The notes beneath the pieces are model-generated. The model did not search any database, had not been told where the DNA came from, and was given only the letters and a program-made list of their open reading frames with translations. Below, piece by piece: positions 10,910-23,348 of a stretch of 64,000 nt of DNA. Numbering within the stretch: the stretch's first letter is position 1; each line of letters starts with the position of its first letter. The position numbers and the translations under genes are program-made. Source of the stretch: Phylloscopus collybita (taxonomy: Eukaryota; Chordata; Aves; Passeriformes; Phylloscopidae); the NCBI GenBank assembly GCA_027886175.1, contig JAJNNQ010000075.1, positions 5,435,001 to 5,499,000 of the forward strand, in the 5' to 3' direction.

Positions 10910-13382
10910 GTTAAGAAGCTGATGTTATTTTTTCTGTACAATTAAGTAAAGGTTTTTATGCTTTGTTTCTCAGTATTGCCATTTTTTGGTGAACCAGGCT
11001 TGGGAAAACACCACATAATCCTAATAATTAACTATCAAATAATCCTATTTTTGGAGACCTTCTCACGTCAGAAACCCCAGATTTACAGACCCTCCTTGTG
11101 AGAGCAAAGTGTAAAAACTGCACCTTAAAGGAACTATTTGAACGTCACAGGGCTTGGATCATAGGCTTTGAAAGAAGTTTGGTTTGCAGGGATTGGAACT
11201 GGATCAGCTTAAATCAGAGCAGGGAATGAATCTTCAGAGGGATTCATCACATCAAGGCTTTCCTTATCACCAGAGTCAGGAGGCTTTATCTGTGCCCAGG
11301 AAAGCACTGAAACTCAAGAAGCTGAGAAGTTCAAGCTGCCTGCCACACCGAAATCACTTCTCTCTCCATCCGTCATTTAAACATAGACATCATCTGGTCT
11401 GTGCAGCTTTGAAAGAGCCACGATTATTTCCCCAGACCACTCAGCAGCTGCAGCTTTGGGATGGTCTGGAGACTGATCAACTCCTTTTTTCTAAGCCGTT
11501 CCAACCTCTTTAGAGACAGCCTTAGAGACTGAAGTCATTATCTGTGGCAGAGAACTGACCAGGATATTTCTCATCATAAGAATGATGAAAAAGCTGGAAG
11601 GTCCCTTCTTGTAGTCAAATAAGAGAAGCTTCTTATTTTGAGAGAGGAAAGGATTTGATGGGGGGAAAAATGATTCAGCAAAGATGGTCTTTGGTTCAAG
11701 ACACCGTCCTATAAAGAGGAAATTTCTCTTGGTATGTCTGCTTGCAGTGCTTGGCACAGCCCTAGGGAACAATATCATCTCTGTAGCATCTGCTAACTGT
11801 CAGAGCTGTAAACTTGTTGTTGTTTACTATTGTTTGTTATAGCTTTCTTACACCTTCCCACATTCTTTATGAATAAGCATACCTATCTTTTCTTGGGATT
11901 CTTAAATTTCAGGATTTCCACTGAAATTGAGAACTTTGAGTTGCCAACAAGTTACTCAGGATAAAAAGTTGTGCATCAAGATTAGAGCAGAAGGGGTAAG
12001 CACAGGTAACAGTTTGAAATCATAGAAAAGGAGAAAAAGACTTTTTCCTGCTTCATCCATCCCTTTTCCCACCCATCCTCTCTTTGCTGGCTTTGGTATC
12101 TGTCTGGTTTCCACATATAAGACATGGGAGAAAAACTAATTTGACCCAAAAAAGTGAATGGTATTTCAGTAGATTATCAAGCTGCATCAGCTACTGAAGG
12201 GATCCAATTCTTCACTCCTGCATCTACTCCTGGAAGAGTAGATGAATGTGTCCAAAAGAACAGGGAGATATTTCCAAAAGTTATGGAGAAAAAAATAGAT
12301 CAGATGTTTCCAAATCTGTTTACCAAGGTAAGGACTAATTATATTTTCTCACGTGTATGGGTTGCCTCATCTTTTATCAAAGATTAAATTATAGAGAAAA
12401 GAACAATCTCAGCTGCCAAGCTGGCAACTCTATTTCAGCACAGTCTTACATCTTTGTTTCCAAAGGCAGTTGTTGCAAATACTTTTATTAAAGTAGTTAA
12501 ATTAATTAAATTACAGAAACTCTTTTTGAGAAAGAAAACTGTTTAAGTACTTTTCTTGTGAAGAAAAGTATATTTCAACTGAAGACAATGTTCTGGAAAT
12601 TTGTGTCTGTCACTGCAACTTGCAAGGCAAAAAAAAAAAAAAATAGGAAGAGGTCACTGTCAGGATATGAAAATCATCTGCCATTTTATAGTTGACATTT
12701 TATATTTGCCAAGAGAATCTGAAAGTTCTGTTTGGGACTGGCAGAGTTAGCAGGAGCTATGGAGAGGGATACTCCCTGGAGTGCCAGGTGGGGGGTGGGA
12801 TGAATGTCTTATCACACCAAAATCCCAAAGTATCTGAAGTGTACATAAGCTCTATTTTAGAGCCCTCATTCCTCACATAGGAAATGCTGACATGAGGATT
12901 TCAGGTATTAACAAATAGCAAACATTAAAATGAGTGCAAATATTTGCTATTTTTTTCTTTTACTGATATATTTAAGTCCACTGAAGGAGATGATAAATCT
13001 GGTGTTTCTAATTGAAAGCTAACACTGCACAACACTTTCTATGTTGTTATTATCACTCTTATTGCATTACACAGTATTTTTATTAGTTGCTTCTCACAAA
13101 ATTTCCCAGATGTCCTGTATAGATAAATCCCAGTATAAGATCCCAGTGCATTAAAATAGTTATGATATATTCTCCCTTTCCAAAATGCTCTGGGGACTGG
13201 GCTGTCATATTTTAAAAACCTTTGTACTCTGTGTACAGACAAATTCAGACAAAATTGTGATTTTTCAGTCTTTATAGCATGCCAAATACCTTTGGAGTGA
13301 GTAAGAGGTGAGTTAATTTTATACATAAACACACTGACAAGATCAAAAAGCTGTTTGAAAACTTCACACAAAACTTTTAGGC

Positions 13383-13412
13383 TAGATAGATAGATAGATA
13401 GATAAATAGATA
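13383..13412. repeat. (GATA)n microsatellite
   Basis: About seven tandem TAGA/GATA units with one AAAT-type interruption. Likely length-variable. Confidence 0.95.
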
Positions 13413-13696
13413 ACATTGTGCCACAGGTACATTTTCCATCATGCATTTTGTAATAATTCAGGAAGTTCAGCAAAGATTTTAAAACACACTTGGATTTGCT
13501 GTTGTGTTTAGCTAATTGGAGTGCAAACTGCTAGAGCTGGGTGAATTTCAGCATCAAAGTGACATGTTTTGCTTTCTTTAGGTATTATTTTTTCATTAAA
13601 GAAACACCTTTTATACACAGTATCCTTTTTCTTATTTTCTTCTTCCACTGAAAACCTGGAAAACAGAAATAAAAAAATAATTTTAAAAAACCCTAC

Positions 13697-13697
<1 letters not shown>

Positions 13698-13741
<44 letters not shown>
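13698..13741. repeat. Homopolymer A run, 44 bases
   Basis: Uninterrupted A from 13698 to 13741, with AATAAAA sequence about 30 bases upstream. It could be the tail of a retrocopy or a simple slippage product. No parent gene is recognisable upstream. Length is likely unreliable in any assembly. Confidence 0.95.
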
Positions 13742-13743
<2 letters not shown>

Positions 13744-14817
13744 GACACCCCCTCCTTTTAGACAGTTCTTCCAATTCCCCAAATTGTGTGCCTGACTTCC
13801 TTACACTTCCCAAGCCTGTGAGTAGCTGTGTTTTCCTTCCCATCTACATGGCCACAGCAATGCTCCCCAGTATCAATACTGTAAACTTGTGCAGACAGAA
13901 AAGGGGAAGATGCTGAATATTTATATATCTTAACAGACTCTCTGTTATGTGTTTGGAAGGAAATGTGCATCTGTTGTGGTTTTTGCACTAAATATTTCTC
14001 AATTCACAATATTGTTTAATGACTCTGAAAGACAATTTTCTTGCTATACTAGAACAACAAGAAACTGTAGAAAATTAGATGCAAAATGCATTTTTAAAGC
14101 TCAGAAGGGCAATTATAAACCCAGCCAAAACCGTAGCTTATCTAATTTCAGTATCTTTTATTGAACTGCATGACTAGTTCCTATGAATGGTGAAATATTG
14201 TTCAGCATTGTATTTCTCCTGTAAAAAAAAATAAATGTCTTCAGTAACAATTTTGATTTGGATGGGTTTGATTTCATCATCTCAAAACATTTCTTATTCT
14301 TCAGTGAATTATAACATAGGAGAGGAAACAGAAGGGTAAGCTGCATGTAGAATCAGGATTCACACTAAGAAATCTTTTTTGCAGCTACCTGGGATAGTTT
14401 TTTCTTAAAGAATTGATCAAACAAAAATAAGACAGTACTGAACAGATGTTTCATAGGCAGTTTATTAAGAAAAAGGGGAAAATTAAAGGAGGTAAAGGGA
14501 TTTGTTATTGTGGCCTTGACTTGCTTTGTATCCAAAGGTCAGCTGAAAGTTGCAAAGAAAATCAATTTGTCACATGCTGCTCTGCATGAGTTTTTTCTGT
14601 CAATGACCTGGAGAGAAAATGCTACACAGACAGAGCCTGACATCCTCACAATAACAAACACAAGCATTTGACTTTTCCACTCTCCTGTAATGCCTGTCTC
14701 TCCAACCAGCTTCCCCATATGTCTTACACCAGCAAGCCCTCTCGTTCAGGTATCTTGTGACAATGAAAAAAAAGAAAATCTGCCATGGGGTGCTGAAATA
14801 AAAGGAGAAAGTGCCTC

Positions 14818-15600
14818 ACAGGATCTTAGAATGATTTGGGTTCAAAGAGGCCTGAAAGGTCATCTCATTCCAACGCCCCATGCCATGGACAGGAGCACAT
14901 TTCTCTAGATCAGGTTGTTCAAAACCCCATTCAGCCTGGACCTGAACACTTCCAGGGATGAAAGCCACAGCTTCTCTGTGCAGCTTGTGCCAGGGCCTCA
15001 CCACCTTTTGAGTACTGAGGTTCTTCCTAATAACTCATCAAAACCTTCTGTCCTTCAGTTTGAAGCCATTTGCCCTGGTCCTACCACGCTCTTGTCAAAA
15101 GTCTCTCTCCAGCTTTCTTGTAAACCTCCCTTAGGCACTGGAAGGTGTTGTAAGGTCTCCCTGGAGCCTTCTCAAGGCTGAACAACCCCAGCTGTCTCAG
15201 TCTGTCTCCACAGCAGAGATGCTCCAGCCCCCTGAGGATCTCCATGGCCTCCTCTGGACTTCCTGCAACAGGTCCACATTCTTCCTGAGGATGATCTGGG
15301 GACCCCAGAGCTGGATACAGCACTGCAGGTGGGCTCTCACCATGGCAGGGCAAAGGGGCAGAATCCCCTTCCTCACCTGCTGCCCACAGGGCTCTGGATG
15401 CAGCCCAGGACACCTTTGATTTCTGGGCTGTGACTGCACAATTGCAAGGTCATGTTGAGCTTCTTGTCCATAAACACACCCAAGTCCTTCTCCCCAGGGT
15501 TGCTCTCAATCAATCCATTTTCCACCCAGCCTGTGTTTGTGCTTGGGATTGTCCTGACCCACATGCAGGACTTCGGTGTTTTTGAGTTCCACAGAGTTCT
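14818..15600 (-). mobile_element. CR1 LINE fragment with decayed reverse-transcriptase C-terminus
   Basis: This is the longest CR1 copy in the window. The 3' end is at about 14820 (GATCTTAGAATGATTTGGGT is the reverse complement of the tail). Standard 3' UTR landmarks follow up to about 15050. From about 15080 to 15600 the minus strand carries the ORF2 C-terminus in several frames. At 15373-15564 it reads EKDLGVFMDKKLNM and, later, VLGCIQSPVGSR, matching the family pattern EKDLGVLVDEKLNMS and VLGCIKRSVASR. At 15081-15439 pieces such as AMEILRGLEHLCCGDRLRQL and LGLFSLEKAPGRPYNTFQCL correspond to the last part of ORF2. The change of frame between these pieces shows frameshifts, so the copy is a pseudogene. 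It is 5'-truncated at about 15600. Confidence 0.93.
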
Positions 15601-16736
15601 GATTGGGTGATGAAACTCCCTGCATCTTCAAAGCACATTATATGTATCCAGATTAATTCTTATCTTTCACTAAAATATCTTTTTCAGATGATAGTTTGTA
15701 GGCTAAAGATAGTCAAGCATTATGAAGCATGAATTTGTTGAGATAACATAACTAATAAAGATTTAATATATATATAATTTAATAAAATTTAATGATACCA
15801 TTAGCAAGTCTCCCTGGGTCCTCTCTGGGATTCCTTAATCCCCACAATGTTTATCTAGATTTTATTTTCCCTGTGAAGTTTGCTGTACAAACCTCAAACA
15901 TAGAAAGAGAGCAGCTTGGCCACAAGCACCACATCAAGCTGCAGGTTGCTATCCAGCTAACGCCAGGGATGTGTCTGAGCACAACATTTTCCACATTTCT
16001 CTATTTGAATTTAAGAATGAAGTTTTCAGACTTACACGAAGCTGCTTATTTTGTGGGGTTTTTTTTCCACAAGTCTCAAATAAATGTTTAATGAAAAAAG
16101 ATTTTTAAGAGTGTTCAGTGTCTCTGGTGAGCAGGTAAGCCTGATAGTCTGAATGTGACTTGTACCAGATGAATATAGAGCACTTGAAATGTGCTTTAGA
16201 CAATTTCTTCTTCTATAAATAGAAAGAAATATACCTTTAGGAATAGCAAAAAATCTAAATCCTGTTTAGCCTAGGAAAATGTGATTCCTGAAGAAGTCCT
16301 GCTGAGATCATCAGAACTGAGTGGGTAAAATATGAGGTAATAAACAGATCATTTGGTCAGGGGTAAAATTAATGGATGTAAATTACTGATGCTACCCCCA
16401 CCCATGTGGGTTCTCTGACATCTGGTAATGTTTTCACCTTTTTCATCGTGGGAAGTTTTGTCCTCTCCTCTGCCACCTTTCCATGATGTTTTCATGGAAA
16501 TCATCAGAGTGTGATACAGCTTGAGCCATGAATCCACAAACCTTTGCTGAGGCTGAGTAACAGATTCAAAAGTCACTTGGTGAATGAAGGAGAATATGGA
16601 AATAATATTAATAGGAAAACACAGATCTTGATCACCCAGCAGTTGGTTTCATAGGGGACTGGTCACAAAGATGTTTTTAGACTTCTTGATCTTTCATTTA
16701 AAGTCAGTGCAATGCAACTGAAATTTCTATCTTCTT

Positions 16737-16762
16737 TATATGTATGTATGTATGTATGTATA
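16737..16762. repeat. (TATG)n microsatellite
   Basis: Five to six tandem TATG units flanked by TATA on each side. Confidence 0.95.
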
Positions 16763-19700
16763 AAGAATCCCTGATTAAAATCAGTGGTCTGTTCAGTTCA
16801 TAAATTTGTTGAGAAAACTATTTGTCCTTCAAAATGTACACTCTGCTTTCCTGTTTCACATATCAGTTTTCATTTGATACTTGGGAGGGTTTAATCTTTT
16901 TTTTTTTTTCCAGTTCAATATAATTTTTTTTTATATTAAATAGAAGAATTCTCTCTCATTTGACAGAGAATTCAATAATTAGAAAACATTTTTAGGAAAC
17001 TTCTAGTCATTAAATGAATGTAATTATTGATAGGGAGCTGATTTTTAAACTGAAACCTGGACTCTGTAAGGAGGTGTCACATGGGCAGTTGCTATAAGAA
17101 CAAGGGTGTGATAATATGAAGAAATTGCCCCTAAGAACAATAAATGTGCAAAATGAGAGAGAAGCTTATTGACCTTGTATGTTCTCTAGGCTGAAGGCTT
17201 TCTCAACTGCCTCAGGGTAATGTAGCTTGATCCCACTTACAAGTGAAAAATGCAGATTTTTTATGGCAATTTGCTCTCTTCTTTGGCCACTCCCTCCTGA
17301 TGGCCCCTGACTTTATGGGGAGTCCTGTTTTTTGGCTGTGGGAATGGCCAAAATCTGGTCAGATGTCCAGCACAGGAATAGCTCTGGAGATGTTTCCAAG
17401 GGTGACCCTCAGCAGCTGCAGTGCTTACAACAATGCTTCCTGCTTTGCTTAGCCCATCCTCTTTATTTTATCATGCAACAACTTGAAAATCTCAAGCTGT
17501 CCTACCTCACCTTGCAGAGAAGGAATAAAGCGGAAAATTTGCCTCCTTGAGAGGTACAGTGGGGTGCAGAAAAACTTCTGACACAGGCTTAGCCCAAAAC
17601 TAGGTGGGATTTTTGCATCATTTTGTGTGTGACATCACATCACACTGTGACTCAGTGTGATCTCTGTTTGTTGAGTGCAAGGAAATGACACAATTTCAAA
17701 GCCCTTCTGTATTTGCTCCTTCAGCTGACCAGTATTGTATTTTATTTTACTCTGTTTTATAAATTGAAGATTTTGATCCCTTGTGTTGCACTGTTTGCCA
17801 GTCCACCAGTAAAATCATATTTTTATCTCTCTGTGTGCTGCCTGGTGGTGAGATCAGGGTTAATCCACAGTCCATGTAATCTGTAGGATCCTTCTCAGTC
17901 TCCAAGTGCCCAGCTGAGTTTGCATGTGTTTGCCCAAATATTGATCTTCTCCCTTTCCTGTACAATGTATTGAGGGGAAAGAGTATGTGATTTATTGTTT
18001 CTTGTAATTAAACACTGATCACTTTTGCTATTGAAATGTCCTACATGAACAGTGTTAATAAAATATCTAAAAATAAAATATTCTTCAAAATAGGTTTGTT
18101 AATGCAGTTTGGCAAACTCATTTTTTCATGGAAAATTTTTTGCCTCTGATATCTTCTGACTGCATGTCAGAAGACAAGACTACACATTTTTAGAGAACAG
18201 AGTATCAGTAATCAGGACCTGTCATGTAGATCTGCTGGGAGAATTTTTCCTTTATTGTCTTTTCCTTAACAAGCTGGTGCCTAGCTCATGTCAGTAGTTC
18301 TCATTTGATGTGATATAATGAGAGATGCAGTTGTGCAGTCCTGTGCAAAATAAAAAACAGGTCAGAAAAGTTTACCAAGGATCATGCTAATGAGTTCAGA
18401 GCCCAAGATGTACCAAAAAAAGTCTCTTCTCAAATGTTGCTGTTAGACAAGCAGCTTTATTCTTCTGCCAATTGTACTGTCTCCTACTCAACATCCACTT
18501 AATTTAAAAAAGAATGATACCTAGATCAGTGTAGTCTCCTGTGAGTTCACCCAGACTAGATGGAAGAGCAACACTTTTTCCCTACAGCAAAAGAAAGTGA
18601 AGGTTAGTTCTGAGTAAGGACTAGAACTCTAGGTAGGGTGGATTTTTTGATGTTTTGTTGCCTTAAAATTTGTGATCATGTAAGAGACTGGTAGTTCACA
18701 GTATTTTATAGTTCTCTGACTGAGTTTACAGCAGTACTTGTTTACACTTCAGTGGCATCCTAAGATTTCCTTTGTGGTATTGCTAAGACCGTGTATCCAA
18801 AGAAAACTGAGAAAACCCCCCAAACCTCATTTAATTTTATTATTCCTAAGGGATTTTGGAATATATGTACATGTGTATGTATTCAACTTTCCAATTTTGA
18901 CCTTTTAACTTACATTTAACTCAAACTTTTATTTCCACATCTCTTGTGACTGGGAAAAAAAAAAAGTGGTTACAGACATACGGTAATTTAGACTCAAAGG
19001 ACAAATTATCAGATGTTGTAAATAAATCACTTAGTGCAAAATAACAAAAATGAGTGGCAAAGGCCTTGGGATAGGAACACCATTGTGTTGTGTACAGATT
19101 AAATCTCTCCCATCCTCACCAGGCAGATATGATCACCTAAAAAACTCAGATTCACTCAGTGAAAGGAGTTGTTTAGACTCTGACCTTAGACACTGTAGTA
19201 GAAGTCCATTTTTTTTTTCACATTGCCTTACCTTATTTTTGCACTATTAACTGATCAGCAACTGATTTATTCCACTTTTTTTCTCTTCTTACACATACAA
19301 GATGCACCAAGATTTATTATATGTCTATCTTGTCAGTATCTGCCAGGAAAGTGTAATTCCTATTTTGCAGATAGGAAATGAACCCCATAACTGTGGGGTT
19401 TATCTCCTCTAATTTAGACCCATGCAGTGAGGAGTTCTCCATCCAAGTTGGTCCAGAGAATTCTCTGTATAGAAAATGAAGAGAAATGAATGTAATTCAT
19501 CTTCCCTATTCTGGAACTCTTGTAAGATGAAAGAACTACCCCAAGAATGATTATTTATTTCCATTCACCATAAAAGAGAGCTCAGATATAGATGTCTGCA
19601 AAGTGAGGAATGATGTATCCTACCTTAGCAGAGTGAGCAATCTTCCCAAAATAGCATTTCTGGTCTATGGATATTTCCAGACACAGCATTCAAACACCAA

Positions 19701-20764
19701 GGTAACTTCACACTAGCTCTCACTGTAGGCTGGTGTACTTTACTCGGAACTGCTGTAATAAACTGCTTCTCACAGCCAAAGGAAAAGAGCTGAGATCCAC
19801 AGCCACGCTGCAAAATGCCTTAAGAGCAGCAAATTTATGCTTTCTGCATCAGTGAGGAACTAAAGTACTGTGCTCAAGCCTAAAGTCTGACCACTGCATT
19901 ATATTGCTTTGTGCATTAAAACCACAAATGAAATATGATAAGGGGAAATTTTCAGAGTAGCTCACCCAAGAGGCAGAAATGCATCCTTGAGACGATCCAC
20001 ATTCTTCTGGCTGACCCAACATTATGGAATAAGCTGCACATTTCACCCCACAGTGAGAAGATGCTGGAATACCCACATCTGTGATTTGCAGATCAGTACA
20101 GGAAATCCTCTTGTACACAATTTCACTTCTGAGGTGCTTTTTTGGGAAAATAATCTTCAGTAGAAAGTAAACATGCTAGCATGGACTGTTTGAAATACAT
20201 TTCTCACACCTAATGCTTACACAGACAATTTTCTAGGCATAGAAAAATACCCAAGTCTTTAAGGCAAATTTTCCAGGCAGTATCTTCTCTATCAATATGT
20301 TAAAAAGTACTTAAATTAAAAATGCAGTATATCCATTACTGCTAATTGCAATCTGTCCATACTGGACAGGGTAATGGGAAAAAAAAATTAAAAAAAAAAA
20401 TTTTAGGATGGCTTATTTCTTGCCTTATAGCACTAGTAATATTATTTATGCTTTCTTTGTTTTGATCTATAAAGACTGAAGTTTTCCAGGAGACTTGGGG
20501 GGAAAAAATCTTATAATAATATCCTCGAATCACTCAGAACCTCATGCTCAGTACAAACAACTTGATTATTCTAGCTACATTACAGAAAACTGAGTACTTC
20601 AGAAAAAACAAACAAACCAAACCAAACACAAAACAAAATCCTTTCATTCATTACCTTCTACATGAATAATCTGCCCTCTCCTGCAGCCCATCCCTTTGGG
20701 GAGCCCTTGCTTTAAGTGATCTAATTCAGCCAGTGCAATGGCATCAGTGTGTCTGTGGAAGTTG

Positions 20765-20935
20765 GGTGCTGTTAAAAATCACAGGGTGAGAGGGTGCAGG
20801 CAGCACCCCCTGCCCTGTGCATCCACCAGAGCGCTGCACCAAATCCTCAGACCTCAGCCAGGAGTTATAGTCTAAAATAAACTTTTTTACTGAATTCAAG
20901 GTCAAGTGGCATTCCCTCAATTAGAGGAGAGGTTT
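20765..20935 (+). mobile_element. Possible LTR remnant
   Basis: A GC-rich block (20780-20850) is followed by AATAAA at 20877-20882 and a GAATTCAAGGTCAAGTGGC stretch, a layout like the R and U5 part of an avian LTR on the plus strand. A possible start is TGTTAAAAATCACAGGG at about 20769. I cannot define both ends or a target duplication, and the family is not recognised. Confidence 0.35.
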
Positions 20936-21137
20936 GCATGTTATCAGCAAGCAGCCAGAACAGTGTGGTTGGTGTCCAAGGCTACAATCTTGTAAAACAC
21001 AGATGATGGGTTTCAACCCAGTTCCCAGGGAGACCAGCCCTGAAAGAGAAGCAATGAAGGGCATGCATGTGGTTAATTCTCTCTCTGCTACTCTTTTTTC
21101 AGCCTGTAAAGAAGCAAAGTGGCTAGAAGGGGTAAAC

Positions 21138-21226
21138 TTTTTCCCTTCCTTTCACCTTCTTCTTCTCTTTCTCCTTCCTCCTCCCTTTTTCCCTTCCCCT
21201 TCCTTCCCCTCCCCTTCTTTTTCCTC
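21138..21226. repeat. Pyrimidine-rich low-complexity tract
   Basis: About 90 bases almost entirely C and T (units such as CTTCTT, CCTTCC, CCCTT). It is far less regular than the tract at 41410. Confidence 0.9.
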
Positions 21227-22171
21227 ACAAAAAAATTAATGTTCTTACACCTTAACCCATTGTTAGTGCTTTTACTGTGCTTGTTTTGAAGTTAGGTTAA
21301 GCAAATACTGTCACCTAATGATCTAATAACTTTGGATTCTCAGTGTATTCCTGTTCTAATATATTCCTTAGAGTTTCTTGAAAAATAGAAGGACAAGTTT
21401 GATTTCACTTTTCATTGTGAAAAATTGTTCCATCAGCATCTTTTTGCTCATGAAACATAATCTGAATAACAAAAGATACATTTAAAGTTTAATAATTCAG
21501 TATTAGCATATCAATATACATTCTTATTCAGGAGACAAATTTCTTACTCACTAGTTAAACCCATTTTGGAATAATAAAATTCTTTTAGAAGAGCAACATC
21601 CACAGACAATATTGTCTAGAATATTTAGTCCAAACCGATCGTGGGTGTAGAAGTATCATAGCTGCTGGCTTGCCAGAACTTTGGCAGCTGGAAAAAAAAA
21701 GCTGACAAAACAAGCTGCACTAGGTACAGCAACTATGGAAAGTTCTTTGCTTTTTTGTAGCCTTTTGTCTTGTCCAAGTCAACTGCTGATGAGATTTATT
21801 AATTTCTTGACTTTTTCTCAAGGCAGGATGAATTCAAAGCCACATTGTATATTATAGTTGTTGCAATTAATTAGGGTCCTCAGACCAAGAACAGGGGAGT
21901 TGTTTTCAATCCCACTTTGTGAAAAACACAGTATGTTTGGGTAACTTATGTTACCAACAATGCATGTTTGTGTCAGAAATTCTGGGCCTGAAAAGCATTT
22001 TGTTGATTGACCAAGTACAAACCAAATTATGGTGAGATATTTCTTTATCCTGTGTTATATTGGTGACATAAAGAAGCATTTAGTTAACACTCTTGTAACA
22101 GCACAGAAATTTGGTCCATTGATAACAATTCTTGTCCACTACAGAAAAGTGTTGTTTCATGTCTAACAAGC

Positions 22172-22781
22172 TGTTGAAAACACACACTTTACATATTAGG
22201 AGATAAGAAGAAAGAGTTTATTAATCTAGGAGGTGGTTTGTCTTACATGATGTGCTGCTTTGAAAGCTAAACCAGTGAGACTCCAAGTCAGAAATACAAT
22301 TTAATAGGAGAAAAGAGGGAAAAGTAAAATGAAATAAAATAAATGAAATAACACAACCTGACACCCTGTTGGTTAGGGTGGTGGTAGCAATCCAGATGGT
22401 CTTGTTAAGGCAGTGATCTCATAGAAAAGTCTGATAGCTCTTGTCCTCTGGGAATCCAGTGGGTAAAAGATGCTGTGCTGTCTCAAATCCCAGATTATAC
22501 CCAGGTGGGAATGCTTGGCTCCTCCCCCTGAGCAGAGCATCTCACAATGGGCTTATATTGTTCTATGAGTCATGTAATGGGTCCTTGATTGCCCATTAAA
22601 CAGACAGAGCTCCTGGAGGGAGTTACCTGTGACTCAAGCAGCAAGGCTTTGATGGCCCATTAACAGAAGATAGCCTGGAGGGAGGGGGCAATGGAAACAC
22701 TGCCCCACCTGGTTTCAACAGCTCGTGAAGATGGTGATAGAATACATACTTTGGGCACATCTTACATTGTAACCTAGGACA
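22172..22781 (-). mobile_element. Solo LTR, near full length
   Basis: Recognised by general layout as a bird LTR. On the minus strand it starts TGTCCTAGGTTACAATG and ends TGTTTTCAACA. The minus strand has a TATA-type GGGTATAATCTGGG (reverse complement at about 22490-22503). An AATAAA (TTTATT at 22217-22222 on the plus strand) lies about 45 bases from the 3' end, as expected for R and U5. It is about 610 bp long. No clear target duplication is visible. A CR1 copy begins a few bases past the high-coordinate end, so the LTR sits at the 5' edge of that CR1 or inside an older, longer copy. Confidence 0.8.
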
Positions 22782-22785
22782 CATG

Positions 22786-23348
22786 ACAATATTTGGCAGC
22801 AGGTTGAGGAAGGAGATCCTTCCCCTCTTCTCTGCACTGGAGAGGCCACACTGAGTGCTGTGTCCACTGCTGAGCTCCCCAGTACAGGACATTCATGGAC
22901 ATACAGGATGGAGTCCAGTGAGGGCCCAGAAGAGGATTAAAGGGCTGCAGCCCCTGATGCATAAGGAAAGGCTGAGAGAGCTGGGACTGTCACCCAGGAG
23001 AAGGCTTTCCTCATAAGAAGGAGCCTTATGAATATGTATTAATACATGAAGAAAGGGCAAAAAGGGTTCAGAGAGAGGTTCTTTGCAGTGGTACCCAGTC
23101 ACAGAATCAGAGGCAGAGGGTACAACTGAAATACAGGAGATTCCTTCTTCACATCAAGAAATCTTTTTACTGTGACAATGACTAAGTATTGGCAGAAGCT
23201 GCTCAGAAAGGTTGTGGAGTTTCTCTTTTCAGGGAGATTCAAAAGCCATCTGAACATGGTCCTGGGCAAACAGGTCCAGGTTGAGCAGGGCTGTCCAACA
23301 AGATTACCTCCAGAGTCCCTTTCAACCTCAACCATCCTGTGATTCTGC
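22786..23348 (+). mobile_element. CR1 LINE fragment, GACCTCCAGAG-type subfamily
   Basis: The landmarks are in order: GAAGGAGATCCTTCCCCTCT, GAGGCCACACTGAGTGCTGT, GGAAAGGCTGAGAGAGCTGG, GTGGTACCCAGTCACAGAAT, GAAATACAGGAGATTCCTTC, AGCCATCTGAACATGGTCCT. It ends CAACCTCAACCATCCTGTGA at about 23345. The CTTTCAACCTCAACC ending separates it from the CR1 copies ending in CCAACCCAAACC. It is older and more diverged than the copies at 4346 and 57465. The first part corresponds to the end of ORF2 but is broken. Confidence 0.9.

Larger units (their letters stand above)
10910..14817. other. Unique non-coding stretch with simple repeats
   Basis: Mostly unique AT-rich DNA. It contains a 15-base A run at 12629-12643, a GATA microsatellite at 13383-13412 and a 44-base A run at 13698-13741. 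The frame 12154-12384 runs through GTAAGG at 12329, which could be a splice donor, but I recognise no protein. Nothing else is supported. Confidence 0.55.
15601..22171. other. Long unique non-coding stretch
   Basis: About 6.5 kb with no clear interspersed repeat. Simple features are an AT-rich patch at 15750-15795, a TATG microsatellite near 16740, a C/A-rich patch at 20600-20640, a possible LTR remnant near 20765-20935 and a pyrimidine-rich patch at 21138-21226. Open frames are short and unrecognised. Confidence 0.55.

Noticed and set aside
13508..13916. Frames crossing the A44 run (poly-Lys or poly-Phe)
   Set aside because: The homopolymer keeps them open; the flanking parts have no known domain.
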